Source: Halostella limicola (lineage in GTDB: Archaea; Halobacteriota; Halobacteria; Halobacteriales; Natronoarchaeaceae). Taken from it: DNA of 63,818 nucleotides. The translations under genes and the position numbers were made by a program. The stretch spans positions 1 to 63,818 of the forward strand of contig NZ_RCDI01000008.1 of NCBI RefSeq assembly GCF_003675875.1, in the 5' to 3' direction. Positions 50,791 through 58,799 of the stretch are shown piece after piece (the first letter of the stretch is position 1; each line of letters opens with the position of its first letter). Under the pieces are notes generated by a model, which saw only the letters and a list, made by a program, of their open reading frames with translations, was not told where the DNA came from and made no database searches.

Positions 50791-50977
50791 GTCGGGGCTG
50801 CAGGGGAAGCGCCGTCGCAGGAACAGGTCCGAGCCGCGCGCGTCCTCGTCACTACGAACCCTTGTCGCGAGAAGAACTTAAACGAAGTGCGAGTATCACC
50901 TTCGCCCGCTGCCGGCGTACCTGTCTCACCTCTTTGATAAGGAATTTTCCGGTCGGACCCGAACGCTTGGCTAACGC

Positions 50978-51403
50978 ATGACGGACCCCTCTACGGCCGA
51001 GCGGGTGCGGGCGAACGCGACCGAGATAGCGTCGACGCTCGTCACCGGCATCTGGCTCGCGGCGCTTTTCACGGGACAGGACTGGTGGCTCGCCGCGCTG
51101 CTGTTCGGCTACGTGGTCGTGGTGCCGATCGTCTCGCTCCTGTACGGCGACGAGAGCGACCGCGAGGAGTGGTGGGACGACTGGACCGGCGAGAAGGCCG
51201 TCGACGAACCGGCGGAGAGAGAGCGGGCCCCCGACCCCGACGAGACGGCGCTCGAACGACTCCGCCGCCGGTACGCCGAGGGCGAACTGACGGACGAGCA
51301 GTTCGAGCGCAAGCTGGAGCGTCTGCTGGAGACGGAGACGCTGGAGGACGTCGAGGACGAGCGACGCTCGCGCGGGATAGAGCGCGAGACCGAACGGAAC
51401 TGA
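50978..51403 (+). CDS. SHOCT-domain membrane protein
   Basis: 141 residues. Two membrane segments (about 16-30 and 36-57), a linker rich in Glu and Pro, then a SHOCT domain, ALERLRRRYAEGELTDEQFE ... RLLE (about 88-112). SHOCT is a short C-terminal motif believed to mediate oligomer formation. Orphan gene, convergent with the ferritin-like gene (34 bp). Function is not known. Confidence 0.85.
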   Translation: MTDPSTAERVRANATEIASTLVTGIWLAALFTGQDWWLAALLFGYVVVVPIVSLLYGDESDREEWWDDWTGEKAVDEPAERERAPDPDETALERLRRRYAEGELTDEQFERKLERLLETETLEDVEDERRSRGIERETERN

Positions 51404-51437
51404 CCCCCGCTGAATCGCCCCGTCGGTCGCCGTCAGA

Positions 51438-51959
51438 TCACCCGCCCGTGAGTCGGTCCCAGAGGGACTTCATCTCCGACGCGGACGACATGCCTTCGAG
51501 TTTCTTCAGTGTCTCCTTCTCCTCCTCGCGGTTCGACTCGAGCGGGTCGGTCACGTCGTCGTCGAGGTCGAGTTTGTCCGCGACAGTCAGGGCGCTGTCG
51601 TAGCTGGTGATCTCGATGCGCTCGGTCTTCATCGCCGCGCCGAGGAAGTAGAGGTTCTTCAGGTCGGCGTCCTGCACCATCCCCTCGAACTGCTGGCGGT
51701 CCTGCTCCAGCGCGTCGACGACGGGGTCGTCGCGCTGTCGCGGCTCGACGCCGTACGCGTCGAAGGCCCGTTCGACGCGCTCGACGTGGTTCTCCGTCTC
51801 CTCGCGGTGCGTACTGAAGCCGTTTTTCAGGTGGTCGTTCGTCGCCGCCATCGCCATCTCGTCGAGGGCGCTGACGAGTTCTTGCTCCATGTAGTAGATG
51901 CCCTCGAGTTCGTACTCGAACATCCCCTCTAACGACTCGATGTGCTGATCGGTGCTCAT
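51438..51959 (-). CDS. Ferritin-like DUF892 (YciE/YciF) protein
   Basis: 173 residues forming a four-helix bundle: FEYELEGIYYMEQELVSAL (helix 1), HREETENHVERVERAF (helix 2), KTERIEITSYDSALTVADKL (helix 4 region). The carboxylate and His residues are placed as in YciF ferritin-like proteins, which respond to stress. Iron binding is likely. The start MSTDQHIE was chosen over a Met ten residues earlier. The 5' region is the palindrome-rich gap 51960-52277. Confidence 0.85.
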   Translation of the reverse strand: MSTDQHIESLEGMFEYELEGIYYMEQELVSALDEMAMAATNDHLKNGFSTHREETENHVERVERAFDAYGVEPRQRDDPVVDALEQDRQQFEGMVQDADLKNLYFLGAAMKTERIEITSYDSALTVADKLDLDDDVTDPLESNREEEKETLKKLEGMSSASEMKSLWDRLTGG

Positions 51960-52277
51960 GATCCGTTCGATGGACGACGAGAGAGTCAATAACGGCGGGG
52001 ATCCGTCGGATCAGCCCGCATACTCCGGGATGTGGTGTTACCGAGAAGGGGAAACGTCGAGGGTGTCAGCGGAGACCGACATTACCACCTGGCCGCGCTC
52101 GGCGGCGCGAACGAATGTGAGCGCGCCGAGCGCACGGGGAAGGGAAGGCGCTCGGAGCGTGCGCTGACGACCGTCAGCGCTCGCGCAGACTGGCGAGCCT
52201 GGAACGAGTGCCGAGGGCACTCGTTGGAGGACATAAAAAGGGCGAAGCGACCGACGCCAGTCGGTCGCGAGGGCTTT
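51960..52277. repeat. Second palindrome-rich gap (318 bp)
   Basis: No gene. Inverted repeats: 52000-52012 (5-bp stem, loop GTC), 52095-52133 (9+4 bp with one bulge, 12-nt loop), 52161-52180 (8 bp, GACC), 52203-52225 (10 bp, GAG) and 52247-52268 (9 bp, GCCA), the last inside the terminator-like hairpin 52234-52280. The sequence CGGGGAAGGG at 52135-52144 recurs at 18809-18818 in the first array. The gap lies upstream of the ferritin-like gene and downstream of the PhoU-type gene, so transcription through it would run on the minus strand. Confidence 0.8.
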
Positions 52278-52280
52278 TTA
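52234..52280. terminator. Bidirectional terminator-like hairpin at the PhoU gene end
   Basis: TAAAAAG (52234-52240) pairs with CTTTTTA (52274-52280), enclosing a perfect 9-bp stem (52247-52255 with 52260-52268). It overlaps the stop codon of the phoU-like gene. On both strands the hairpin is followed by a T run of five. It looks like an intrinsic terminator that would work in both directions. Confidence 0.65.
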
Positions 52281-53309
52281 GTTGATAGTGGTGTGCTCGC
52301 TCTCCTCGTTCAGCGCGAGGTTGGCGGCGATCTCGGCGTTCCGCATGGCGAACTCCGCGGTCTGCTGGAGGCTGACCAGCACCTCGCGCACTTCGAGCAG
52401 GGAGTCGTTCTCCATCTCGGGCAGGTCCGAGAGGATCTCCTCCTGTCGGTCGCCGATGTCGTGGAACTTCTCGCGGACCTCGATGGTGAGGTCGTAGTCC
52501 CGTTTGACCGCGGACTCGACGGCGAAGGCGGTGATCTCGTCCACGTCGTCGGTGAACTCACGGATGCGCCGCATAGTGCCGGCGTCGACGTCGAGGCTGT
52601 GGCCCTCCGAGTCGAGGACGATCTCGGCGATGTCCTCGGCGTTGTCGGCGGTGAGTTCGAGGTTCTTCGCGATCGAGCGGTAGCCGATGAGCGGGAAGCC
52701 GTCGCCGAGGCCGACCGCGCGGGCGAGGTTCGGGTTCTGGTAGGCCGTGAAGATCAGCCGCAGCAGGAGGACGAAGATCTTGTTGGCCTGGCGCTCCCGG
52801 TTGAGGGCGCGCTGGGCGAGGTCGGGATTGCCGTGGGCGAGGGCCTTGATGGCCTCGCCGCGCATCGTCGAGCCCGTCGACTCCAGGCGTTCGAGCAGGT
52901 TGTCGAGCGTGAAGTCCTCGGGGTCGACGGAGCAGCGGATGGAGATGCTCTCCGGGGTCTCCTCGATGACGCCGAGGCCCATCAGCTGGGTTTCGGCCTT
53001 GTAGACCGCGTTGATGTGGTCCGAGTCGAGCGCGCCGTCGGACTGCTCGACGCGGATGACCCGCCGCCCGAGCACGTACTGCGCGAGGATCGCCCGTTCG
53101 ACCGCGTCGGCGTCGAGGTCGTCGGCGTGGATGATCGCTTCCGACTCGCCCGTGCTGGCGGATTCGGGCATCACGGTGAGCGTTCCCTTGCCGCCCATCC
53201 GGAGCGAGACTTCGTCGCCCTTCTCGACGTCGTGTTCCTGCGCCCACTCGGCGGGGAGCGTCATCGCCAGCGTGGACGGGCCGAGCCGCTGCACTTTACG
53301 CGTTTCCAT
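52278..53309 (-). CDS. PhoU-domain regulator with N-terminal SpoVT-AbrB fold
   Basis: 343 residues. The start METRKVQRLGPSTLAMTLPAEWAQ begins an AbrB/SpoVT DNA-binding domain (to about residue 50). A middle linker domain and a PhoU helical bundle follow (about 200-335; RQEEILSDLPEMEND ... SLQQTAEFAMRNAEIA). Archaeal proteins of this build regulate phosphate uptake genes. No pst transporter gene is in the window. A TTAAGG box lies about 27 bp before the ATG at 53309; a Met eight residues upstream was not used. Confidence 0.88.
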   Translation of the reverse strand: METRKVQRLGPSTLAMTLPAEWAQEHDVEKGDEVSLRMGGKGTLTVMPESASTGESEAIIHADDLDADAVERAILAQYVLGRRVIRVEQSDGALDSDHINAVYKAETQLMGLGVIEETPESISIRCSVDPEDFTLDNLLERLESTGSTMRGEAIKALAHGNPDLAQRALNRERQANKIFVLLLRLIFTAYQNPNLARAVGLGDGFPLIGYRSIAKNLELTADNAEDIAEIVLDSEGHSLDVDAGTMRRIREFTDDVDEITAFAVESAVKRDYDLTIEVREKFHDIGDRQEEILSDLPEMENDSLLEVREVLVSLQQTAEFAMRNAEIAANLALNEESEHTTIN

Positions 53310-53400
53310 ACCGAATCGAAGCGCTCCGATCACCTTAACCTTGACTATACTACCCTTAAGACTTTGACCAATATTATAATGTTAGTCGTTACCTCGACGA

Positions 53401-54465
53401 TCAGACCACTTGGAGCATGCGGCGCTCGAACCGACCGACGCGGACCTTCCGCCAGCCCCGCAGCGACTCGTCGACGGCCTCGTCGTCCGTGTCGACGCGG
53501 AGGACGCCGACGCCGTCGAGTTTCGCCCGCGAGGCGACGACCTCGACCTCGGAGCGCTCGATGACCGCCGGCGATATCTGGTCGTTGCCGCGCCCGAAGA
53601 TGAACCCCTGGCCGCCGATGGGCGAAACCACGATCACGTTGCGCTCCCCGAGGGAGTCGAGGATCTCGTCCTCCGCAGCGTCGCGGGCCAGCACCTCGCC
53701 ATCCTGCCAGACGTCGACGCCGAGCGGCGACCCGTCGAACCCGAGTTCCGCCTTGATCGCGCCGACCGTGCTGCCGGGGCCGAGGACGTAGGTCACGTCG
53801 GGCTCGACGTCCGCAGCGAACCCCGCGGCGAGCGACTCGACGGAGCCGCCGCCGAGTTGCTTGCTCGACTGCAGGTCCTCGGCGACGGGCACCGGCCGCA
53901 CCGCCTTCAGGTCCGTCTCCACCTCGCCGCCGCGGTAGGCGTCCTCGTCGATGTCGTTTATCTCGCGGTCGGCGACCGCGTCGAACGTCGCCGCGATGCG
54001 GCCGGCGTCCTCCGGCGTGACGCCGAACACCGAGGAGTACACCTTGACGCCGGCGGGGATCCCGAGCATCGGCGTGTCGTCGTCCGCGGCGTCGAGGACC
54101 GCGGCGACGTCGACGGCCGTCCCGTCGCCGCCGGCGAACAGTACGAGGTCGACGTCCGCGTCGAGAAAGGCGCGGACGGCCTCGCGGGTGTCCTCGGTCG
54201 ACGTCTCCGCGCCGGGGTCGGTGACGACCGTCGGGTCGAACCCCGCGGCGCGCGCCTCGTCGGCACCCATCTCCCCGCCCGCCGCGAGGAGGTCGATGCC
54301 GTCCGCCCGCTCACGGAGCGCGCTCTGCGCGTCGGTCGCGCGCTCCGGCGCGCGCGGTTCCGCACCGCGCTCGCGCGCCTCCTCGACCTTCCCGTCGGTG
54401 CCTTTCAGTCCGACGCGGCCGCCCATCCCCGCGATCGGATTCACGACTACCCCGATGCGTCGCAT
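53401..54465 (-). CDS. ATP-NAD kinase family protein (COG3199-like)
   Basis: 354 residues. Diacylglycerol/NAD kinase fold: VVNPIAGMGGRVGLKG at the start, FAGGDGTAVDV as the nucleotide-binding GGDGT, and later GGQGFIFGRGNDQISP. The longer C-terminal part separates it from true NAD kinases (NadK). Such proteins are annotated predicted polyphosphate/ATP-NAD kinase; the real substrate has not been shown to my knowledge. The start MRRIGVVVNPIAG was chosen over upstream Mets because it fits the family beginning. Confidence 0.85.
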   Translation of the reverse strand: MRRIGVVVNPIAGMGGRVGLKGTDGKVEEARERGAEPRAPERATDAQSALRERADGIDLLAAGGEMGADEARAAGFDPTVVTDPGAETSTEDTREAVRAFLDADVDLVLFAGGDGTAVDVAAVLDAADDDTPMLGIPAGVKVYSSVFGVTPEDAGRIAATFDAVADREINDIDEDAYRGGEVETDLKAVRPVPVAEDLQSSKQLGGGSVESLAAGFAADVEPDVTYVLGPGSTVGAIKAELGFDGSPLGVDVWQDGEVLARDAAEDEILDSLGERNVIVVSPIGGQGFIFGRGNDQISPAVIERSEVEVVASRAKLDGVGVLRVDTDDEAVDESLRGWRKVRVGRFERRMLQVV

Positions 54466-54551
54466 GGGAAACGCTTCGGCCGAGACGGCAAAAAGCGCCC
54501 GACCCGCCGCGTTCGTCAAAAGTTAAGAGAGCGCATACGAAACGTCAGCCC

Positions 54552-54665
54552 ATGACGACGATCCTCGCCGCCGAGACCGCACTGCCGATCAACGCCGTCG
54601 GCTACGGAGTCCTCGCCGTCAGCCTGCTCATCACCGCGGCCTGGCTCGCGTACCTGTACCGCTGA
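54552..54665 (+). CDS. 37-residue one-helix membrane peptide
   Basis: Starts MTTILAAETALPINAVG and runs through one hydrophobic segment to AYLYR. A TTAAG box (54522-54527) lies about 27 bp upstream, consistent with leaderless expression. Too short for ordinary gene callers. Its stop codon ends where the long inverted repeat 54665-54737 begins. No function can be assigned. Confidence 0.5.
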   Translation: MTTILAAETALPINAVGYGVLAVSLLITAAWLAYLYR

Positions 54666-54737
54666 TAGTTGAAATTGAACCGATTCACACATCGACCGGA
54701 ACCGGTCGAGTGTGTCATTGCGTTCAATTTCAACTAT
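54665..54737. repeat. 73-nt nested inverted repeat (16-bp outer stem) in a convergent gap
   Basis: ATAGTTGAAATTGAAC (54665-54680) is the exact reverse complement of 54722-54737. Inside it a second stem of 5+8 bp (54686-54690 with 54710-54714; 54692-54699 with 54702-54709; one bulged A) closes a 2-nt loop. The outer arms are AT-rich against the GC-rich genome. The repeat overlaps the last bases of the 37-codon gene and of cinA. It could end transcription in both directions, or be a mobile-element relic. Confidence 0.85.
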
Positions 54738-55428
54738 GGGACTCGACGGGGTCGACCCGCTGTTCGAGCCAGTCGGCCGCCGCGGCGACCACGTCCTCGT
54801 CCGGCCCGGAGATCTTCACGCGGACGTAGTCGCCGGGGTAGCTCCCGACCGATACGTCGAACTCCTCCTGCAGCGCCGCAAGCCGGTCAAGCAGCGCGCT
54901 CTCCGGTTCGTCCGCCTCGACGACCGTGACGTGTTTCGTGGTGCCGCTGAACTCGTCGGCCACCAACTCGAACATCGCCGTCATCTCGTCGGGGACGCCC
55001 GGCAGGACGTACACCGACTCGACGACCGCGCCGGGCGCGACGCCGACCTCGTTGTGGAGGACGCGCGCGCCGGCGGGCAGGTGCGCCGTCCGTTCGGTGA
55101 GGTCCTCGCGCGTGTAGCCGCCGTGCTCTTCGAGCCACTCCAGCACTTCCTCGTGTTCGACCACGTCGCGACCGAACGCGGCCGCGACGCCCTCCATCGT
55201 CACGTCGTCGTGGGTGGGACCCAGACCGCCCGTCACCACGACGACGTCGTACTCAGCGCGGTACTCGTTGACGACGCGAGCGATGTCGGCGACCCGATCG
55301 GGGACGACGGTGACGCGCTCGACGACGACGCCCCTCGCGTCGAGTTCGTCGCAGAGCCAGGTCGCGTTCGTGTTCGTCGTGTCGCCCGACAGGAGTTCGT
55401 CGCCGACAGTGACCACGGCGGCGTGCAT
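54730..55428 (-). CDS. CinA-like / molybdopterin-binding domain protein
   Basis: 232 residues: COG1058-type domain with VTVGDELLSGDTTNTNATWL at the start, VVVTGGLGPTHDDVT and LPGVPDEMTAMFE. In bacteria this domain is part of CinA, which acts in pyridine-nucleotide salvage or ADP-ribose processing; archaeal versions stand alone. A TATA-like TTTTACTC (55450-55457, minus strand) is 25-30 bp before the ATG. Its 3' end lies within the 73-nt inverted repeat. Confidence 0.88.
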   Translation of the reverse strand: MHAAVVTVGDELLSGDTTNTNATWLCDELDARGVVVERVTVVPDRVADIARVVNEYRAEYDVVVVTGGLGPTHDDVTMEGVAAAFGRDVVEHEEVLEWLEEHGGYTREDLTERTAHLPAGARVLHNEVGVAPGAVVESVYVLPGVPDEMTAMFELVADEFSGTTKHVTVVEADEPESALLDRLAALQEEFDVSVGSYPGDYVRVKISGPDEDVVAAAADWLEQRVDPVESHS

Positions 55429-55459
55429 ACCCGCGATTACGGGCCGGAGAGTAAAAGTT

Positions 55460-55475
55460 CGGGGCTTCAGCCCCG
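55460..55475. repeat. Small hairpin CGGGGC-TTCA-GCCCCG
   Basis: 6-bp perfect stem with a TTCA loop upstream of cinA. Stem-loops of the GGGCTTCAGCCC kind occur, as I remember, at ends of haloarchaeal IS200/IS605-family elements, so it might be a relic; no transposase gene is nearby. Confidence 0.45.
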
Positions 55476-55642
55476 GTAGGCGCGTTTTCGCGAGCCGATA
55501 CGCAGCGTCCTCTTGCGTGCCGCGGCCAGCAGTTCCGCCGAAACAGATCTTGTCACCCGGTTAATCAAAACAACTCGGTTACTTCAAAATCGTACTGGTT
55601 TATGCTAGTGGGCGATCTATGAGTAAGTAAGAGGAGTGTAAG

Positions 55643-56044
55643 ATGACTGACAGCGGTTTCGACGCCCTATCGAACGAACGCTGCCGCGAACTACTGGTTT
55701 CCCTGCTGGACAGCGATCATCGGGTCGTCCCGGAACTCTCCGACGAGGCACGCGAAATCGCTAATTCGAACGAGGAGCTGCTCCGGAAACACCTGGCCAG
55801 TTCCAGGGAGGTAGCCGGTGTGGACGAGGATCTGCTCGGGGTCCGCCTCGTTCACCTGCCGAAGATCGCCGACTACGGCTTCGTGGAATGGGACCGGGAC
55901 GCGAACGTGATGTCGCGGGGACCGCGGTTCGACGACCTCCGACCGCTCCTCGAGATGGTAGACGACCCCCGCGAGGTCCCCCCGTCGGAGATCCCCGTCA
56001 TGATGCGCCGTTCGGACGGAGCTGAGACGGAGTTCCGCCGATAA
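55643..56044 (+). CDS. DUF7344-like winged-helix regulator
   Basis: 133 residues. FDALSNERCRELLVSLLDSD (helices 1-2) and LVHLPKIADYGFVEWDRDANVMSRGP (recognition helix and wing) match the haloarchaeal DUF7344 family, as in the 9152 gene. A GAGGAG-like sequence about 10 bp before the ATG and a TTTATGC box 40 bp upstream suggest a short leader. Convergent with the histidine kinase gene (40 bp). Target unknown. Confidence 0.8.
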   Translation: MTDSGFDALSNERCRELLVSLLDSDHRVVPELSDEAREIANSNEELLRKHLASSREVAGVDEDLLGVRLVHLPKIADYGFVEWDRDANVMSRGPRFDDLRPLLEMVDDPREVPPSEIPVMMRRSDGAETEFRR

Positions 56045-56084
56045 CGCTCTCGTTGACTCGACGGCGGCGGAACTACCGAGGCGC

Positions 56085-57272
56085 TTACGCGGGGGAGAGC
56101 GTGAACGAGAATTCCGATCCGACTCCGGGCTCCGAGTCGACCCATATCTCCCCGCCGTGCCGGTCGACGATCCGCTCGCACAGCGCCAACCCGATCCCGG
56201 ATCCGGGCTGGTCATCCTGCGAGTGAAGGCGCTGGAAGACCTCGAAGACGCGTTCCGCCTCGTCGGGATCGATCCCCGTCCCTTCGTCGCGGACCGATAC
56301 GGTCCACCTCTCGCCCTCCCGTTTCGCCGACACGTGTATCACCGGCGGCTCGTCGCCGCTGTACCGGATCGCGTTCGTCAGCAGGTTCTGGAACACCTGC
56401 CGCAACTGCCGCTCGTCGCCCTCGACGGCGGGCAGCGGTTCTCGCGTCAACTCGGCGTCGGACTCTTCCATCCTGAACTTGAGATCCGCGAGCACGTCGT
56501 CGAGAACGGCGTCGAGATCGACGGGGCCTAGCGCGTCGCCTCGCGTCCCGACCTGCGAGTACTCGAGGAGGCTCTCGATCATCTCCCGCATCCGGTCGGC
56601 CCCGTCGACCGCGAATTCGAGGAACTCCTCGCCGTCCTCGTCGAGGTCGTCGCCGTGTCGGTCGTCGAGGAGTTCGAGGAAGCTCGTCACCATTCGCAGC
56701 GGCTCCTGCAGGTCGTGAGAGGCGGCGTACGCGAACTGTTCCAGCCGGTCGTTCGACGCTTCCAGCTTCGTTACCGCCTCCTCTAACTGCTCCTCGGCTC
56801 GCTTCAACTCCTCGTTTTGCTCCTTGAGCGTCTGGGCGTGAATCATCGCTTCCGCCTCGCGGACGCCGATCCCCAGCCCCGCGATCGACCCGATTGCCAG
56901 GAAGACCGCCTGGGTCCCGAACGTGAACTCCACGTTCACGCCGGGATGGAGGACGCGCAGACCGAGAACGATGCCCATCACGGCCACGCCGCCGAAGACC
57001 CACAGCACGATACGCGGGTAGAACTCGGGCCGGATCGTCGTGTTCGGCAGCCAGACCCCGATGTACAGCGTCACGATCCCGAGCGAGCCGACCAGTACCA
57101 GATCGAGTACCGCCTCCAGAAGTATCCCGCTACTGGCGAACGTGATCACTGCTCTGACGACCGCGACGACGAGGAGCAAAACGCCGAGCACGGGGATGAT
57201 CCGGTGCCAGTAGGTGACTTCGTCTCGACACGACTCGATCGTCGTGTCGAAGTCGATAGAGCCTCCACTCAT
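56085..57272 (-). CDS. Membrane sensor histidine kinase
   Basis: 395 residues. About four to six membrane segments (25-155), a coiled coil (EQNEELKRAEEQLEEAVTKLE), HisKA with phospho-His in AASHDLQEPLRM, and HATPase with NLLTNAIRYSGDEPP and DEGTGIDPDEA, ending in SGIGLALCERI. The membrane part lacks a large external domain, as in sensors of membrane state or of intramembrane ligands. No response regulator is adjacent. The upstream Bat-type regulator gene (57338-57997) is on the same strand, 65 bp away. Confidence 0.9.
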   Translation of the reverse strand: MSGGSIDFDTTIESCRDEVTYWHRIIPVLGVLLLVVAVVRAVITFASSGILLEAVLDLVLVGSLGIVTLYIGVWLPNTTIRPEFYPRIVLWVFGGVAVMGIVLGLRVLHPGVNVEFTFGTQAVFLAIGSIAGLGIGVREAEAMIHAQTLKEQNEELKRAEEQLEEAVTKLEASNDRLEQFAYAASHDLQEPLRMVTSFLELLDDRHGDDLDEDGEEFLEFAVDGADRMREMIESLLEYSQVGTRGDALGPVDLDAVLDDVLADLKFRMEESDAELTREPLPAVEGDERQLRQVFQNLLTNAIRYSGDEPPVIHVSAKREGERWTVSVRDEGTGIDPDEAERVFEVFQRLHSQDDQPGSGIGLALCERIVDRHGGEIWVDSEPGVGSEFSFTLSPA

Positions 57273-57337
57273 TACGCCGTACCTGAACCGCGCCGCGGTT
57301 CAGGATCACTTTTTACTATCCAAACCGTTTAAGTAGG

Positions 57338-57997
57338 TCACCGGGACGTTGCCTCCAACTCCGACAGCGTATCCCCGAGGATCTGGTCGATACCCCGCCG
57401 GAGTCGGGACGCGACTGCCTGCTGCGTGATCCCGAGTTCGTCCCCGATCTCGGCCATGGTCACGTCGCGCGGCGAGTTGAAGTACCCGCGTTCGTACGCG
57501 AGGACCAACGCCTCCCGCTGCGAGTCGGTCAACGCCGCTCCGGTGTCGGTCTCTATCGGCGTGAGCGCGTGCAGTTTCGTTAGCGTGATCGGGATGTCCA
57601 GCTCCCGACAGCGCCGCTGAAACGCCGCGATGTCGCTCCGGTCGTCGCCGCGGACGTCGAACGTCCACTGCCGGTTCGTGCCGACCGCTCTGACGAGGGG
57701 GATCTCCGTCTCCGTCAGCGTGCTCAACACCCCGTCGTACTCCAGCATCCACTCGACGCGTAACAGATACTCGTCCTCGACGGAGTCGATGAGTTCGATA
57801 CCTTTCACTCCCGGATGATCGGCGAACGCCCCCTCGACGTCGTCGATCGACGTCCCGCGAACCCAGAAGTAGGGGACCACGACGTCCCGGGCCGGGATCA
57901 TGCGCTCCAGTTCGACCGTCACGTCGGGCAGTCGGTCGAAGACGCTCCCCAACGGAAACTCGTCTGCGGGAACGGTGAACGTCGCCTCGGTAGCCAT
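57338..57997 (-). CDS. Bat-type (HTH-10) transcriptional regulator
   Basis: 219 residues. The N-terminal part (about 1-150) resembles the bacterio-opsin-activator domain (VPYFWVRGTSIDDVEGAF). The C-terminal helix-turn-helix is of the HTH-10 type: LTDSQREALVLAYERGYFNSPRDVT and IGDELGITQQAVASRLRRGI. Such proteins activate genes in response to light, oxygen or ligand in haloarchaea. The target is unknown and there is no opsin gene in the window. It may work with the histidine kinase downstream. Confidence 0.9.
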   Translation of the reverse strand: MATEATFTVPADEFPLGSVFDRLPDVTVELERMIPARDVVVPYFWVRGTSIDDVEGAFADHPGVKGIELIDSVEDEYLLRVEWMLEYDGVLSTLTETEIPLVRAVGTNRQWTFDVRGDDRSDIAAFQRRCRELDIPITLTKLHALTPIETDTGAALTDSQREALVLAYERGYFNSPRDVTMAEIGDELGITQQAVASRLRRGIDQILGDTLSELEATSR

Positions 57998-58040
57998 CGT
58001 CTCGACCGTCGCGGTCCGGCGGTAAAGGCCCTCGCTTCGG

Positions 58041-58799
58041 CTACCGCATTCCCGGCGGCGGCCCGTCGTCGAACTCGTCGTCCTCGGTCTCGACGTCCAA
58101 CCCCATCTCCTTGCGCTTGTTCTCCAGTTCCCGGATCTGCCGGAGGTAGTAGATCAGGCCGGCGATCATCACCGCGCCGAGGACCGCGACGAGGCCGCCG
58201 AAGATGAGGATGTCGCGCTGGAGGTAGTACCGGACGAACACGTTCCGGTCGGGGTCCTCCCAGCGGATGTGCATGCGGTCGCCCACCACCTCCTTCGCGG
58301 AGGGGTCGGGGCTGACGTGGCCGAACAGGAAGTTGTCGGTCCGGTGGTTCGGCGGCAGGACAACCTCGTACGAGCCGTCGACGAGCACCGGCGAGCCGAA
58401 CTCCTTCGGCCGCGTCTCCGCCGTGTAGGCGACCGAGCCGTTCTCGTCCGGGAGCTCGATCACCGTCTCGCCGCCGTCGATCCTGACGTCGAGGTCGGTG
58501 CCGTTGACGAACGTTCCGTTCGGGTAGCGGAACTGCACCGCGCGGACGTGGACGGGCTCGTTCCCGCTGAACCCCTCCTCGTACACCTCGATCTCGGAGG
58601 TCTCGGTGACGTTGTACACCGCCTGGTACTCGCCGCCGTCTATCGTTATCGTCGCGGTGGCGTTCGTCTCCCAGTCGTACTCGGCGTCCTCGTTAACCTC
58701 CTCCTCGTCGAGCTCCTCGGCGAAGGGGCCGACGCTACACCCGGCGGTGACGGCGATCAGCGCGACGGCGACCGTGGCGAGGACGAGGCGGCGATTCAT
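58041..58799 (-). CDS. Lipoprotein with C-terminal membrane helix (DUF5803-like)
   Basis: 252 residues. Lipobox LIAVTAGCS places the modified Cys at residue 21. An extracellular Asn/Glu-rich beta domain with several sequons and then one membrane helix (about 202-222) follow, with a cytoplasmic tail (RQIRELENKRKEMG and an acidic end). The ATG overlaps the stop of the DUF2110 gene (ATGA). The TFE-DUF2110-lipoprotein order is, to my memory, conserved in haloarchaea; the reason is unknown. Confidence 0.85.
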   Translation of the reverse strand: MNRRLVLATVAVALIAVTAGCSVGPFAEELDEEEVNEDAEYDWETNATATITIDGGEYQAVYNVTETSEIEVYEEGFSGNEPVHVRAVQFRYPNGTFVNGTDLDVRIDGGETVIELPDENGSVAYTAETRPKEFGSPVLVDGSYEVVLPPNHRTDNFLFGHVSPDPSAKEVVGDRMHIRWEDPDRNVFVRYYLQRDILIFGGLVAVLGAVMIAGLIYYLRQIRELENKRKEMGLDVETEDDEFDDGPPPGMR

